45,122 nucleotides of DNA from Candidatus Omnitrophota bacterium (GTDB lineage: Bacteria > Omnitrophota > Gorgyraeia > Aquiviventales > Aquiviventaceae): assembly GCA_016180575.1 (NCBI GenBank), contig JACPAY010000021.1:1-45122 (forward strand). The letters are read 5' to 3'. Positions 38,842-45,122 of the stretch are shown piece by piece; position 1 is the stretch's first letter; each line of letters opens with the position of its first letter. The notes beneath the pieces were generated by a model. The model was given only the letters and a program-made list of their open reading frames with translations, did not search any database and was not told where the DNA came from. Both the position numbers and the translations under genes were made by a program.

Positions 38842-38858
38842 CAAAAGGTGTGATTGAG

Positions 38859-39632
38859 ATGCGATATGAGGTGGATGCCGATCTGTACGAGGGGCCGCTG
38901 CCGCTGCTCGTGGAGCTGGCGAAGCTGAACCTCGTCGACGTCTTCCTCATCAAGCTGGTGGAGCTGACGCAGGCCTACCTCCAGCGGGTGAAGGCCGCCG
39001 GCCTGTCTGCGCCGCGCCTCTCTGATGCCGGTGTGGCGCGGCAGGCAGGGGTGGACTTAAACCAGCTGTCGGAGCCGCTGCCGCTCCTGGGCAATCTCGT
39101 CGCGCTCAAGGCGCGGGGCCTTTTGCCGGCGCCGCCGGCCGCCGCGGAGGACGAGGAGGTCCCGATCAGCCTGGAAGAGCTGGAGCGCCGCCTCAAGGAG
39201 TACGAGCAGTTCAAGACGGTGGCCCAGCTGCTGGCCGAGCTGCACACGCTGCAGCACCAGCACTTCGGCCGCGTGGAGCCCGGCGCGCCGGTCGAGCCGG
39301 GGGAGCCGCCCAGCGCCCCGTTCGAGGTCGGGATCACCGACCTCATGAGCGCCTTCGCCAAGGTGCTGGCGAAGGCGGCGGCGCCGGTGTACGAGGTCGC
39401 GGCCGAGCCCTGGACGGTGGAGCAGAAGGTGCAGGAGCTGCGGGTCACGCTGACCGTCAAGCGGCAGATCCGGTTCCTCGACCTCTTCACGCCGGAGCAG
39501 AGCAAGCTGGAGCTTGTCGTGACGTTCCTGGCCCTCCTGGAGCTGATCCGGCAGCGCGCGGCGCGCGCCATCCAGGAGCGGCCGTTTGCGGACATCCTGA
39601 TCGCCGCCGTACAGAAGGAGCCATCTGCGTAA
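38859..39632 (+). CDS. scpA: Segregation and condensation protein A
   Basis: A 257-residue kleisin that bridges the SMC heads in chromosome condensation. The N-terminal YEGPLPLLVELAKLNLVDVFLIKLVELTQ region is the typical helix bundle that binds SMC; a Pro/Glu-rich linker sits mid-protein (about 135-165); the C-terminal winged helix shows VTFLALLELIRQRAA. The ATG at 38859 is preferred to a GTG at 38850 because it has AAAGG at a workable distance. The stop overlaps scpB as TAATG. The smc gene is not in the window. Confidence 0.93.
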   Translation: MRYEVDADLYEGPLPLLVELAKLNLVDVFLIKLVELTQAYLQRVKAAGLSAPRLSDAGVARQAGVDLNQLSEPLPLLGNLVALKARGLLPAPPAAAEDEEVPISLEELERRLKEYEQFKTVAQLLAELHTLQHQHFGRVEPGAPVEPGEPPSAPFEVGITDLMSAFAKVLAKAAAPVYEVAAEPWTVEQKVQELRVTLTVKRQIRFLDLFTPEQSKLELVVTFLALLELIRQRAARAIQERPFADILIAAVQKEPSA

Positions 39633-40186
39633 TGGACCAGGGGCACGCGAAGCGGATCCTCGAGGCGCTGCTGTTCGTCTTCGGCCAGCCGCTCTCGCTG
39701 AAGCGCATCGCCGAGGTCGTCCCGGAAGTCAGCGCCGCCGAGATCCGGCAGACGATCCAGGCGCTCAACGCCGACTACGCCTCCTCCGGGCGCGCGTTCC
39801 TCATCCAGGAGGTCGCCGGCGGCTACCAGATCGTGACCGACCAGCAGCTCGCCCCGTGGGTCCGGCGCGCCCTGCAGCAGCCGAAGCCCGACGCCGTCAG
39901 CACCGCGGCGCTCGAGACGCTGGCGATCATCGCCTATCGCCAGCCGATCACCAAGGCCGAGATCGAAGCGATTCGCGGCGTCGATGTCACCGCCTCGCTG
40001 GACACGCTGCTGGAGCGCCGCTTCGCGCGCGTGGCGGGGCGCAAGGAGAGCCCCGGCCGCCCCTTCCTGTACGGCACGACGACGGAGTTCCTGCGCCACT
40101 TCGGCCTGAAGTCGCTGGAGGCGCTGCCCAGCATCAACCTGCGCGCCGTCAAGGAACCGGTGGGCGCGGCGTCCGATGAGCAGTAG
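39632..40186 (+). CDS. scpB: Segregation and condensation protein B
   Basis: A 184-residue partner of ScpA made of two winged-helix domains; dimers of it stabilise the SMC-ScpA ring. Family blocks include ILEALLFVFGQPLSLKRIAEV near the start, TAALETLAIIAYRQPITKAEIEAIRGVD in the middle, and GRPFLYGTTTEFLRHFGL near the end. The start overlaps scpA, and the end overlaps the chorismate mutase gene by 11 bases, linking chromosome segregation genes to the aromatic cluster in one transcript. Confidence 0.95.
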   Translation: MDQGHAKRILEALLFVFGQPLSLKRIAEVVPEVSAAEIRQTIQALNADYASSGRAFLIQEVAGGYQIVTDQQLAPWVRRALQQPKPDAVSTAALETLAIIAYRQPITKAEIEAIRGVDVTASLDTLLERRFARVAGRKESPGRPFLYGTTTEFLRHFGLKSLEALPSINLRAVKEPVGAASDEQ

Positions 40187-40484
40187 GCCGCGCGGGCGCG
40201 CGAGCCTCTCGTCGGTGCGCGGGCGGATCGACCGCCTGGACGCCCAGCTGCTCCGCCTGGTGAACCGGCGCGCGGAGTTGGCGCTGCTCATCGGGCGGAT
40301 CAAGCGCCGCCGGAAATGGCCGGTGTTCGACGCGCGGCGCGAGGCGTTCGTTCTGCGCCACGTCGCGCGCGAGAACCGCGGCCCCCTCTCCTCGCGCGCG
40401 GTCGCGCGCATCTTCCAGGCCGTCCTGCGCGAGTGCCGCCGCCGCGAGCGGACAAGCAAGAAAAAAGTACCAGGTACTTCTTGA
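40176..40484 (+). CDS. Chorismate mutase (AroQ class)
   Basis: A 102-residue all-helical protein. The first helix carries RIDRLDAQLLRLVNRRAELALLIG, the second region FDARREAFVLRHVARENRGPL, and the last helix ends IFQAVLRECRRRER: the arrangement and catalytic Arg/Lys/Glu pattern of the AroQ fold that turns chorismate into prephenate. Here it is a separate protein, not fused to prephenate dehydratase, which follows 34 bases later. The last eight or nine residues (KKKVPGTS) are encoded by the AAGTACC repeat, whose palindrome contains the end of the gene. Confidence 0.88.
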   Translation: MSSRPRGRASLSSVRGRIDRLDAQLLRLVNRRAELALLIGRIKRRRKWPVFDARREAFVLRHVARENRGPLSSRAVARIFQAVLRECRRRERTSKKKVPGTS

Positions 40485-40506
40485 GCACGAAAAAGTACCC
40501 GGTACT
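40464..40506 (+). repeat. Paired AAGTACC palindromes between chorismate mutase and pheA
   Basis: AAGTACCAGGTACTT (40464-40478) and AAGTACCCGGTACTT (40492-40506), the same two-palindrome layout as 30516-30560. The first copy is translated as the end of chorismate mutase; the second ends 12 bases before the pheA ATG. Confidence 0.88.
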
Positions 40507-40518
40507 TCGTGAGGCTAC

Positions 40519-41334
40519 ATGCTGACCGTTGCATATCTGGGACCTGAGCATACAAACACCCACGTGGCCGCGCTGAAGCGGTTCGGCCGGCGCACGCGCT
40601 ACGTCCACGCGCCGACGGTGGATGATGTGTTCCATCTCGTCGAACGGCGACAGGCAGATTGCGGTGTCGTTCCGATTGAAAATTCCTTAGAAGGTGCTGT
40701 GACGCACACACTGGATCGGTTCATCGACTTTATGGACACCCCGGTACAGATTCAGGGTGAGATTGAACAACCAATAAAACATTATTTAATTGTGCATAAA
40801 GGAACAAGGTTGCCGGATCTGAAAGTTGTCCTTTCACATCCCCAAGCGCTGGCCCAGTGTCGCCGTTGGCTTGAGAAGAGTCTCCATCACGTACATCCTC
40901 TTGAGACCAGTTCGACCGCAGAGGCCGTCCAAATGATGGTGGACAAGAAATCCTCCTTAGTTCCACAGGAAGCAACGGGGGCGGGGTGGAAGACGGGGAG
41001 AGCTATTGCACCCTCGGAACGCGCCGCAATTGCACGAGCAGAGGTGGTGAAGGGAAAGAAGCTTCGTGCGATTCCTATCGCTGAAGAAAGGGAAAACAAG
41101 ACTCGGTTCCTTATCCTGGGACTTCGTGAACCGAAACGGGGACTTCGCAATAAAACATCGATTCTATTTGCACTAAAAGATAAACCGGGCGCGCTGCACG
41201 ATGCGCTGATGCCCTTCAAGCGCAACCGGATCAACCTGACCAAGATCGAGTCGCGCCCCTCGAAGCGCAAGGCATGGGAATACCGCTCCACCTCGATGCT
41301 GCGTGTGCTCGGCTCCTACCCCGTGACGCGCTGA
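40519..41334 (+). CDS. pheA: Prephenate dehydratase with damaged ACT domain
   Basis: A 271-residue enzyme of phenylalanine synthesis (prephenate to phenylpyruvate). The PDT domain shows VAYLGPEHTNTH (family usually GPEGTFT), CGVVPIENSLEGAV, LSHPQALAQCRRWL and the catalytic TRF in NKTRFLILG. A regulatory ACT domain starts at about residue 215 (SILFALKDKPGALHDAL) and keeps the phenylalanine-binding ESRP (244-247), but after WEY (253-255) it jumps through five residues to LRVLGSYP, so roughly 25-30 residues normally found there are missing. From about 40640 to 41190 the DNA is clearly less GC-rich, with many A/T third positions, while both ends of the gene match the GC-rich surroundings. This looks like a recombined or introgressed centre. 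Confidence 0.9.
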   Translation: MLTVAYLGPEHTNTHVAALKRFGRRTRYVHAPTVDDVFHLVERRQADCGVVPIENSLEGAVTHTLDRFIDFMDTPVQIQGEIEQPIKHYLIVHKGTRLPDLKVVLSHPQALAQCRRWLEKSLHHVHPLETSSTAEAVQMMVDKKSSLVPQEATGAGWKTGRAIAPSERAAIARAEVVKGKKLRAIPIAEERENKTRFLILGLREPKRGLRNKTSILFALKDKPGALHDALMPFKRNRINLTKIESRPSKRKAWEYRSTSMLRVLGSYPVTR

Positions 41335-41335
41335 C

Positions 41336-42439
41336 ATGACACGCATCGACTCGCGGGCGCGCACGGCCGTGCGCGGCCTGCCGGCGTACCGGCCGGGCAC
41401 GCCCATCGACGAGGCGAAGCGGCGCTTTGCGCTCACCTCGGTCATCAAGCTCGCGTCAAACGAGAACGCCCTCGGCCCCTCGCCCAAGGCGGTGGCGGCG
41501 CTGCGGGGGGCGGTGCCCTCGCTGCACCGCTATCCCGACGCGACGTGCCGGATACTGCGGGAGACGCTCGCCCGGAAGCTGCGGGTGGATCCCGCCTCGC
41601 TCGTCTTCGGCAACGGGTCGGATGAGCTCATCGTGCTGGCGCTGCGCGCGTTCGTGGACCCGGGCGATGAGGTCGTGGTGGCCTCGCCCACGTTCCTCAT
41701 CTACGAGGTGCAGGCGCGCGCCTGCGGCGCTGCGGTGACCGTCGTGCCGCTGCGGGACTACCGCTATGACCTGGCCGCGATGCGCTCGGCCGTGACCGCG
41801 CACACGAAGCTCGTGTTCATCGCCAACCCGGACAACCCCACCGGCACCTACGTCACGAAGCGGGAGCTGGACGCGTTCCTCCGCGGCCTGCCGCCGCAGG
41901 CGCTGGTGTTCCTGGACGAGGCCTACCACGAGTTCGTGGAGGCGCCGGATTATCCGCAGACGCTGCGGTACACCAAGGACCGCCCGGTCATCGTCACGCG
42001 CTCCTTCTCAAAGGCCTACGGGCTGGCCGGGCTGCGGGTCGGCTATGGAATCGCGCGGCCGCCGCTCATCGCGGCGATGGACGCCGTGCGCGAGCCCTTC
42101 AACGTCAACAGCCTCGCGCAGGCCGCCGCCGCGGCGGCGCTTGAGGACGCCGGCTTCCTCGCCAAGACCCGCCGCCTCGTCCGCGAGGGCCGGCGCTACC
42201 TGACGAAGGAGCTCGACCGCTTGCGGCTGCGCCATGTGCCCAGTGTGACGAATTTCCTGCTCATCGAGCTGGGGCCGGGCGCTGGCCGGGTCGCGGGGGC
42301 GCTGCTCGCGCGGGGCGTCATCGTGCGCGAGATGAGCGGGTGGAAGCTGTCGGGCTGCCTGCGCGTGACCATCGGCACCATGGCGGAGAACTACCGGTTC
42401 ATCCGCGCGTTGAGGCAATGCTTAGGACGCAAGTCTTGA
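41336..42439 (+). CDS. hisC: Histidinol-phosphate/aromatic aminotransferase (HisC family)
   Basis: A 367-residue class I/II PLP aminotransferase. Features are KLASNENALGPSPKAV, the HRYPD segment, GNGSDELI, NPDNPTGTYV, FLDEAYHEFV and the PLP lysine K226 in TRSFSKAYGLAGLRVGYG. HisC enzymes act on histidinol phosphate, but members placed among aromatic genes commonly transaminate phenylpyruvate and hydroxyphenylpyruvate or prephenate. With pheA just upstream and aroF-tyrA downstream, an aromatic role is likely here. The stop codon overlaps the first word of the following repeat. Confidence 0.93.
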   Translation: MTRIDSRARTAVRGLPAYRPGTPIDEAKRRFALTSVIKLASNENALGPSPKAVAALRGAVPSLHRYPDATCRILRETLARKLRVDPASLVFGNGSDELIVLALRAFVDPGDEVVVASPTFLIYEVQARACGAAVTVVPLRDYRYDLAAMRSAVTAHTKLVFIANPDNPTGTYVTKRELDAFLRGLPPQALVFLDEAYHEFVEAPDYPQTLRYTKDRPVIVTRSFSKAYGLAGLRVGYGIARPPLIAAMDAVREPFNVNSLAQAAAAAALEDAGFLAKTRRLVREGRRYLTKELDRLRLRHVPSVTNFLLIELGPGAGRVAGALLARGVIVREMSGWKLSGCLRVTIGTMAENYRFIRALRQCLGRKS

Positions 42440-42530
42440 GACATGAGACAAGAGACATGAGACAGGTGGCCGAGGGTGTCAAACACCCCCCAACCCGTCT
42501 CCCGTCTCCCGTCTCCTGTCTCCTGTCCCA
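42438..42530 (+). repeat. Heptamer word-array hairpin between hisC and aroF
   Basis: Left arm: GAGACAT, GAGACAA, GAGACAT, GAGACAG (42438-42465). Right arm: CGTCTCC three times, TGTCTCC, TGTCCCA (42496-42530). The 30-base loop holds its own small hairpin (GGGTGT / ACACCC). It starts inside the hisC stop codon and leaves only AGAGGAGG plus spacer before the aroF ATG. Confidence 0.92.
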
Positions 42531-42545
42531 AGAGGAGGTTGTCGG

Positions 42546-43562
42546 ATGATTATTGTCTTGAAGCCGAAGGCGACGAAGAAGCAGATCGACCATCTCATCG
42601 AGCGGATCAAGGCGCTCGGCCTCAAACCGATGGTGTCCAGGGGGACCGAGCGGACGATCATCGGCGTCATCGGCTCGGAGGACGTCCTGCGGGTCCAGCC
42701 GCTGGAGGTGATCCCCGGCGTCGAGAAGGTGATGCCGGTGCTCAAGCCCTACAAGCTCGTCTCGCGGGAGTTCAAGCCGGAGCCGACCATCGTGGACGTG
42801 GGCGGCGGGGTGACGATCGGCGGCAAGGCGCTCGTCGTGATGGCCGGCCCCTGCTCGGTGGAGAACCGCGAGATGCTCTTCGAGACCGCGCGGGCGGTCC
42901 GCCGCGGCGGCGCGCAGCTGCTGCGGGGCGGCGCCTTCAAGCCGCGCACCTCGCCCTACTCGTTCCAGGGGATGGGCGAGGAGGGGCTGAAGCTCCTGCG
43001 CGAGGCGGCGCAGGCCACGGGCATGCGGGTCGTGACGGAGCTCCTGGACACGCGCGACATCCAGCTCGTGGAGCAGTACGCCGACGTCATCCAGATCGGC
43101 GCGCGCAACATGCAGAACTTCGAGCTGCTCAAGGAGGTCGGGCAGTCCCGGAAGCCCGTGCTGCTCAAGCGGGGCCTGTCCGCGACCATCACCGAGTTCC
43201 TGCTGGCCGCCGAGTACATCCTCAGCCAGGGCAACTTCAACGTGATCCTGTGCGAGCGCGGCATCCGGACCTTCGAGACGCTGACGCGCTTCACCCTGGA
43301 CCTGGCCGCCGTGCCGGTCATCAAGCAGCTCTCGCACCTGCCGATCGTGGTGGATCCGAGCCACGGCACCGGCTCCTGGGAGTACGTGGGGCCGATGGCC
43401 AAGGCGGCCGTGGCGGCGGGCGCGGACGGGCTCATCCTCGAGGTGCACCCCAACCCCGAGACGGCGCTCTCCGACGGGCCGCAGTCGCTTTTGCCGAAGA
43501 AGTTTGCCGCGCTGGTGAGCGAGCTGCGGAAGGTCGCGCACGCCGTCGGCCGGACCTTGTGA
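42546..43562 (+). CDS. aroF: 3-deoxy-7-phosphoheptulonate synthase (DAHP synthase, type I-beta)
   Basis: A 338-residue enzyme that starts the shikimate pathway by joining phosphoenolpyruvate and erythrose-4-phosphate. Residues 1-70 form the ferredoxin-like N-terminal domain found in Thermotoga-type enzymes, where it mediates tyrosine/phenylalanine inhibition. The barrel shows [10 protein letters not shown] with the metal-binding Cys, [35 protein letters not shown], and DPSHGTG. It is related to KdsA, which lacks that Cys in this window. The ribosome-binding site AGAGGAGG lies between the repeat and the ATG. Confidence 0.96.
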   Translation: MIIVLKPKATKKQIDHLIERIKALGLKPMVSRGTERTIIGVIGSEDVLRVQPLEVIPGVEKVMPVLKPYKLVSREFKPEPTIVDVGGGVTIGGKALVVMAGPCSVENREMLFETARAVRRGGAQLLRGGAFKPRTSPYSFQGMGEEGLKLLREAAQATGMRVVTELLDTRDIQLVEQYADVIQIGARNMQNFELLKEVGQSRKPVLLKRGLSATITEFLLAAEYILSQGNFNVILCERGIRTFETLTRFTLDLAAVPVIKQLSHLPIVVDPSHGTGSWEYVGPMAKAAVAAGADGLILEVHPNPETALSDGPQSLLPKKFAALVSELRKVAHAVGRTL

Positions 43563-43572
43563 GGAGGACGCG

Positions 43573-43656
43573 TGGAATGCGTAATGCGGAATGCGTAATG
43601 GGCAACTTTGTCAGGCGTTCAGTCGTCACATTACGCCTTACGCATTACACATTACG
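43573..43656 (+). repeat. Heptamer word-array hairpin between aroF and tyrA
   Basis: Left arm: TGGAATG, CGTAATG, CGGAATG, CGTAATG (43573-43600). Right arm: CATTACG, CCTTACG, CATTACA, CATTACG (43629-43656). It uses the same word as 38762-38841 and ends six bases before the tyrA ATG. Confidence 0.9.
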
Positions 43657-43662
43657 CAGGAG

Positions 43663-44508
43663 ATGGGACTGTTCCAGCAAGTGACGATCGTCGGGCTCGG
43701 GCTCATTGGGGGCTCGCTCGGGATGGCCATCCGGCGGCGCCGGGCGGCGCGGACCGTCGTGGGGGTCAGCCGCCGCCCCGCGTCGTGGCGGCGGGCGAAG
43801 CGCCTCGGCGCGATCGATTGGGGCACGACGGACATGGCGCGCGCCGTAGCGGGCGCGGACGTGGTCGTCCTGGCGACCCCGGTGGATGCCATCGCGCCCT
43901 TCGGGCGACGCGCGGCGCGGTCCATGCGCCCGGGCAGCGTCCTGACCGACGTGGGCAGCGCCAAGGCGGCCATCGTCCGCGCGCTTGAGCGCGGGCTGCC
44001 GCGCGGGATCCATTTTGTCGGCGCGCACCCGATCGCCGGCTCCGAGCAGCGAGGCATCGAGGCCGCTGACGCGCGGCTCTTCGACGGGGCCGTCTGCATC
44101 CTGACCCCCACGGCGCGGACGGACCGCCGGGCGCTGCAGGCCGTGCGGCGGCTGTGGAGCCCGCTGGTCGGGCGGGTGGTGGCCATGAGCCCGCAGCGGC
44201 ACGACCGGCTGCTCGCCCAGCTGAGCCACCTGCCGCACCTCATCGCGTACAGCCTGGCAGGCGCAATCCCTGACTCGCTGCCCCGTCTCCCGCAGAGCGT
44301 CCTCGACATGACGCGCATCGCCCGGAGCGACCCGGACCTCTGGGACGACATCTTCCTGGCAAACCGCGCCAACCTGCTGGAGGCGATGGACCGCTTTGAC
44401 GCGCGCTGGCGCGCGCTGCGGCGCCTCCTGGCCGGGTCACGGCGCCTGGCGCTGCGCCGGACCCTGGCCCGCGCCCAATCCCGCCGCAATGCCCTCCAAA
44501 ACGGCTAA
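43663..44508 (+). CDS. tyrA: Prephenate dehydrogenase
   Basis: A 281-residue NAD(P)-dependent enzyme of tyrosine synthesis (prephenate or arogenate oxidation). The N-terminal Rossmann motif is VTIVGLGLIGGSLG; the DVVVLATPVDAI strand, LTDVGSAKAAIV and the catalytic GAHPIAGSEQRGIEAA follow; the C-terminal helical dimerisation domain includes HDRLLAQLSHLPHLIAYSLA. The ATG at 43663 directly abuts AGGAG; a GTG at 43681 with better spacing is an alternative and would begin exactly at the Rossmann strand. No ACT domain is present. It overlaps cmk by 20 bases; an aroA gene often found between them is absent. Confidence 0.94.
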   Translation: MGLFQQVTIVGLGLIGGSLGMAIRRRRAARTVVGVSRRPASWRRAKRLGAIDWGTTDMARAVAGADVVVLATPVDAIAPFGRRAARSMRPGSVLTDVGSAKAAIVRALERGLPRGIHFVGAHPIAGSEQRGIEAADARLFDGAVCILTPTARTDRRALQAVRRLWSPLVGRVVAMSPQRHDRLLAQLSHLPHLIAYSLAGAIPDSLPRLPQSVLDMTRIARSDPDLWDDIFLANRANLLEAMDRFDARWRALRRLLAGSRRLALRRTLARAQSRRNALQNG

Positions 44509-45122
44509 GCCGCTCGTCGTCACCATCGACGGCCCGGGCGGGGTGGGGAAGAGCACCGTGGCGAAGCTCCTCGCCCGGGAGCTTTCGGTCATGTACCTCG
44601 ATACGGGCGCGACCTACCGGACGCTCGCCTATGCGGCGCTGGCAGATCGGCTGAGCCCGGTGACCGATGTGAAGCGCCTGGCCCTGCTCGCCAGGCGGCT
44701 GCCGCTGCGCCTGTCGCGGGCGGCAGGCGGGTCGCTGCGCGTGCGGCTCGATGGGCGCGACGTGAGCCGGGACATCCGGAGCGAGCGCATCTCCGAGGCG
44801 GCGGCCCAGGTCTCCCAGCACGCGCTGGTCCGCGCCGCGATGGTCGACCTCCAGCGCCGCCTCGCCAGGCGGCACAGCGTCGTCGTGGAGGGGCGGGATA
44901 CCGGCTCCGTGGTCTTCCCGCAGGCCCCCTTCAAGTTCTTCCTCACCGCCGATGCCCGCGTCCGCGCCAGGCGCCGGCAGCGGGAGCTCGCCAAGCTCTA
45001 CGGCACCCAGCCCCCCTTCAAGGAGGTCCAGGAGCAGCTGCAGTTCCGTGACGAGCTGGACCGCAGCCGCCGCGTCGGCCCGCTGGTCAAGCCGCCAGGC
45101 GCCGTCGCGATCGACACGACCC
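44489..45122 (+). CDS. cmk: Cytidylate kinase, 3' end beyond the window
   Basis: The first 211 residues of a P-loop kinase that phosphorylates CMP and dCMP. The start is at the ATG inside the end of tyrA. The P-loop is TIDGPGGVGKST (about 13-24), followed by LDTGATYR, DVSRDIRSERISEAAAQVS and the VVVEGRDTGSVVFP block with the GRD motif; the LID-like region with many arginines is near the window end. The family is usually about 220-230 residues, so only a short piece is missing. In many bacteria plsC and rpsA follow. Confidence 0.95.
   Translation, partial: MPSKTAKPLVVTIDGPGGVGKSTVAKLLARELSVMYLDTGATYRTLAYAALADRLSPVTDVKRLALLARRLPLRLSRAAGGSLRVRLDGRDVSRDIRSERISEAAAQVSQHALVRAAMVDLQRRLARRHSVVVEGRDTGSVVFPQAPFKFFLTADARVRARRRQRELAKLYGTQPPFKEVQEQLQFRDELDRSRRVGPLVKPPGAVAIDTT

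Overview
The window is about 45 kb of very GC-rich, gene-dense bacterial chromosome, almost all coding on the + strand. It encodes a complete Kdo/heptose/LPS-export programme (rfaE1, kdsB, kdsA, kdsD, kdsC, a late acyltransferase joined to LptC/LptA-like domains, lptB), so the organism has a Gram-negative envelope. The gene order (DHS-like, rfaE1, kdsB, pyrG, kdsA, kdsD, kdsC; uppS-cdsA-dxr-rseP-ispG-proS-rimP-nusA-infB; chorismate mutase-pheA-hisC-aroF-tyrA-cmk), a Flp-pilin-like leader, a PEP-CTERM protein and a planctomycete-like CdsA signature suggest an uncultured lineage of the PVC side of the tree, most likely Omnitrophota. That placement is inference from layout; no marker phylogeny was run.

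Layout. 1-8973 is an accessory-looking region: the 3' part of a trehalose-6-phosphate synthase gene, a minus-strand VapBC-type toxin-antitoxin pair, a P-type cation ATPase, small membrane proteins, a LamG/PEP-CTERM exoprotein, a methyltransferase and a pilin-leader protein with a glycine linker and an HExxH domain. 9113-16595 carries a START-like protein, a deoxyhypusine-synthase-like protein and the heptose/Kdo genes. 16653-21318 has a small HTH protein, a terminator, a strong promoter, then the acyltransferase-LptC-LptA fusion, lptB, a trigger factor without PPIase domain, and clpP. 21415-26328 has serine biosynthesis, purA and an OmpA-like lipoprotein. 26351-33420 is the undecaprenyl/phospholipid/isoprenoid block plus proS. 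33487-40186 is rimP-nusA-infB-trpS-scpA-scpB. 40176-45122 is aromatic amino acid biosynthesis ending in a partial cmk.

Most neighbouring genes overlap by a few bases (ATGA, TGATG, TAATG), so long co-transcribed, translationally coupled operons are likely. Against that background the few longer gaps stand out, because many are filled by palindromic repeats. Several share one architecture: 3-5 tandem copies of a 7- or 8-base word, a loop, then 3-5 copies of the reverse-complement word, beginning at or near the upstream stop codon and ending 1-17 bases before the downstream start codon. Different loci use different words (GAGACAn, CGTAATG, CGTTnGCG-like, GTCAGC-like). Further palindromic families (AAGTACC, a 20-bp AAAAATAGAAG hairpin, and a dispersed element of about 80 bp with a partly covarying stem) occupy equivalent places, and several run into coding sequence, adding residues to KdsB, KdsD, IspG, TrpS and chorismate mutase. 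This is the most unusual feature of the window. Other points worth a look are leaderless or near-leaderless promoters, the fused LPS acyltransferase/export protein, an Asp where KdsA normally has its Cys or Asn, and a compositionally mosaic prephenate dehydratase whose ACT domain appears internally deleted.
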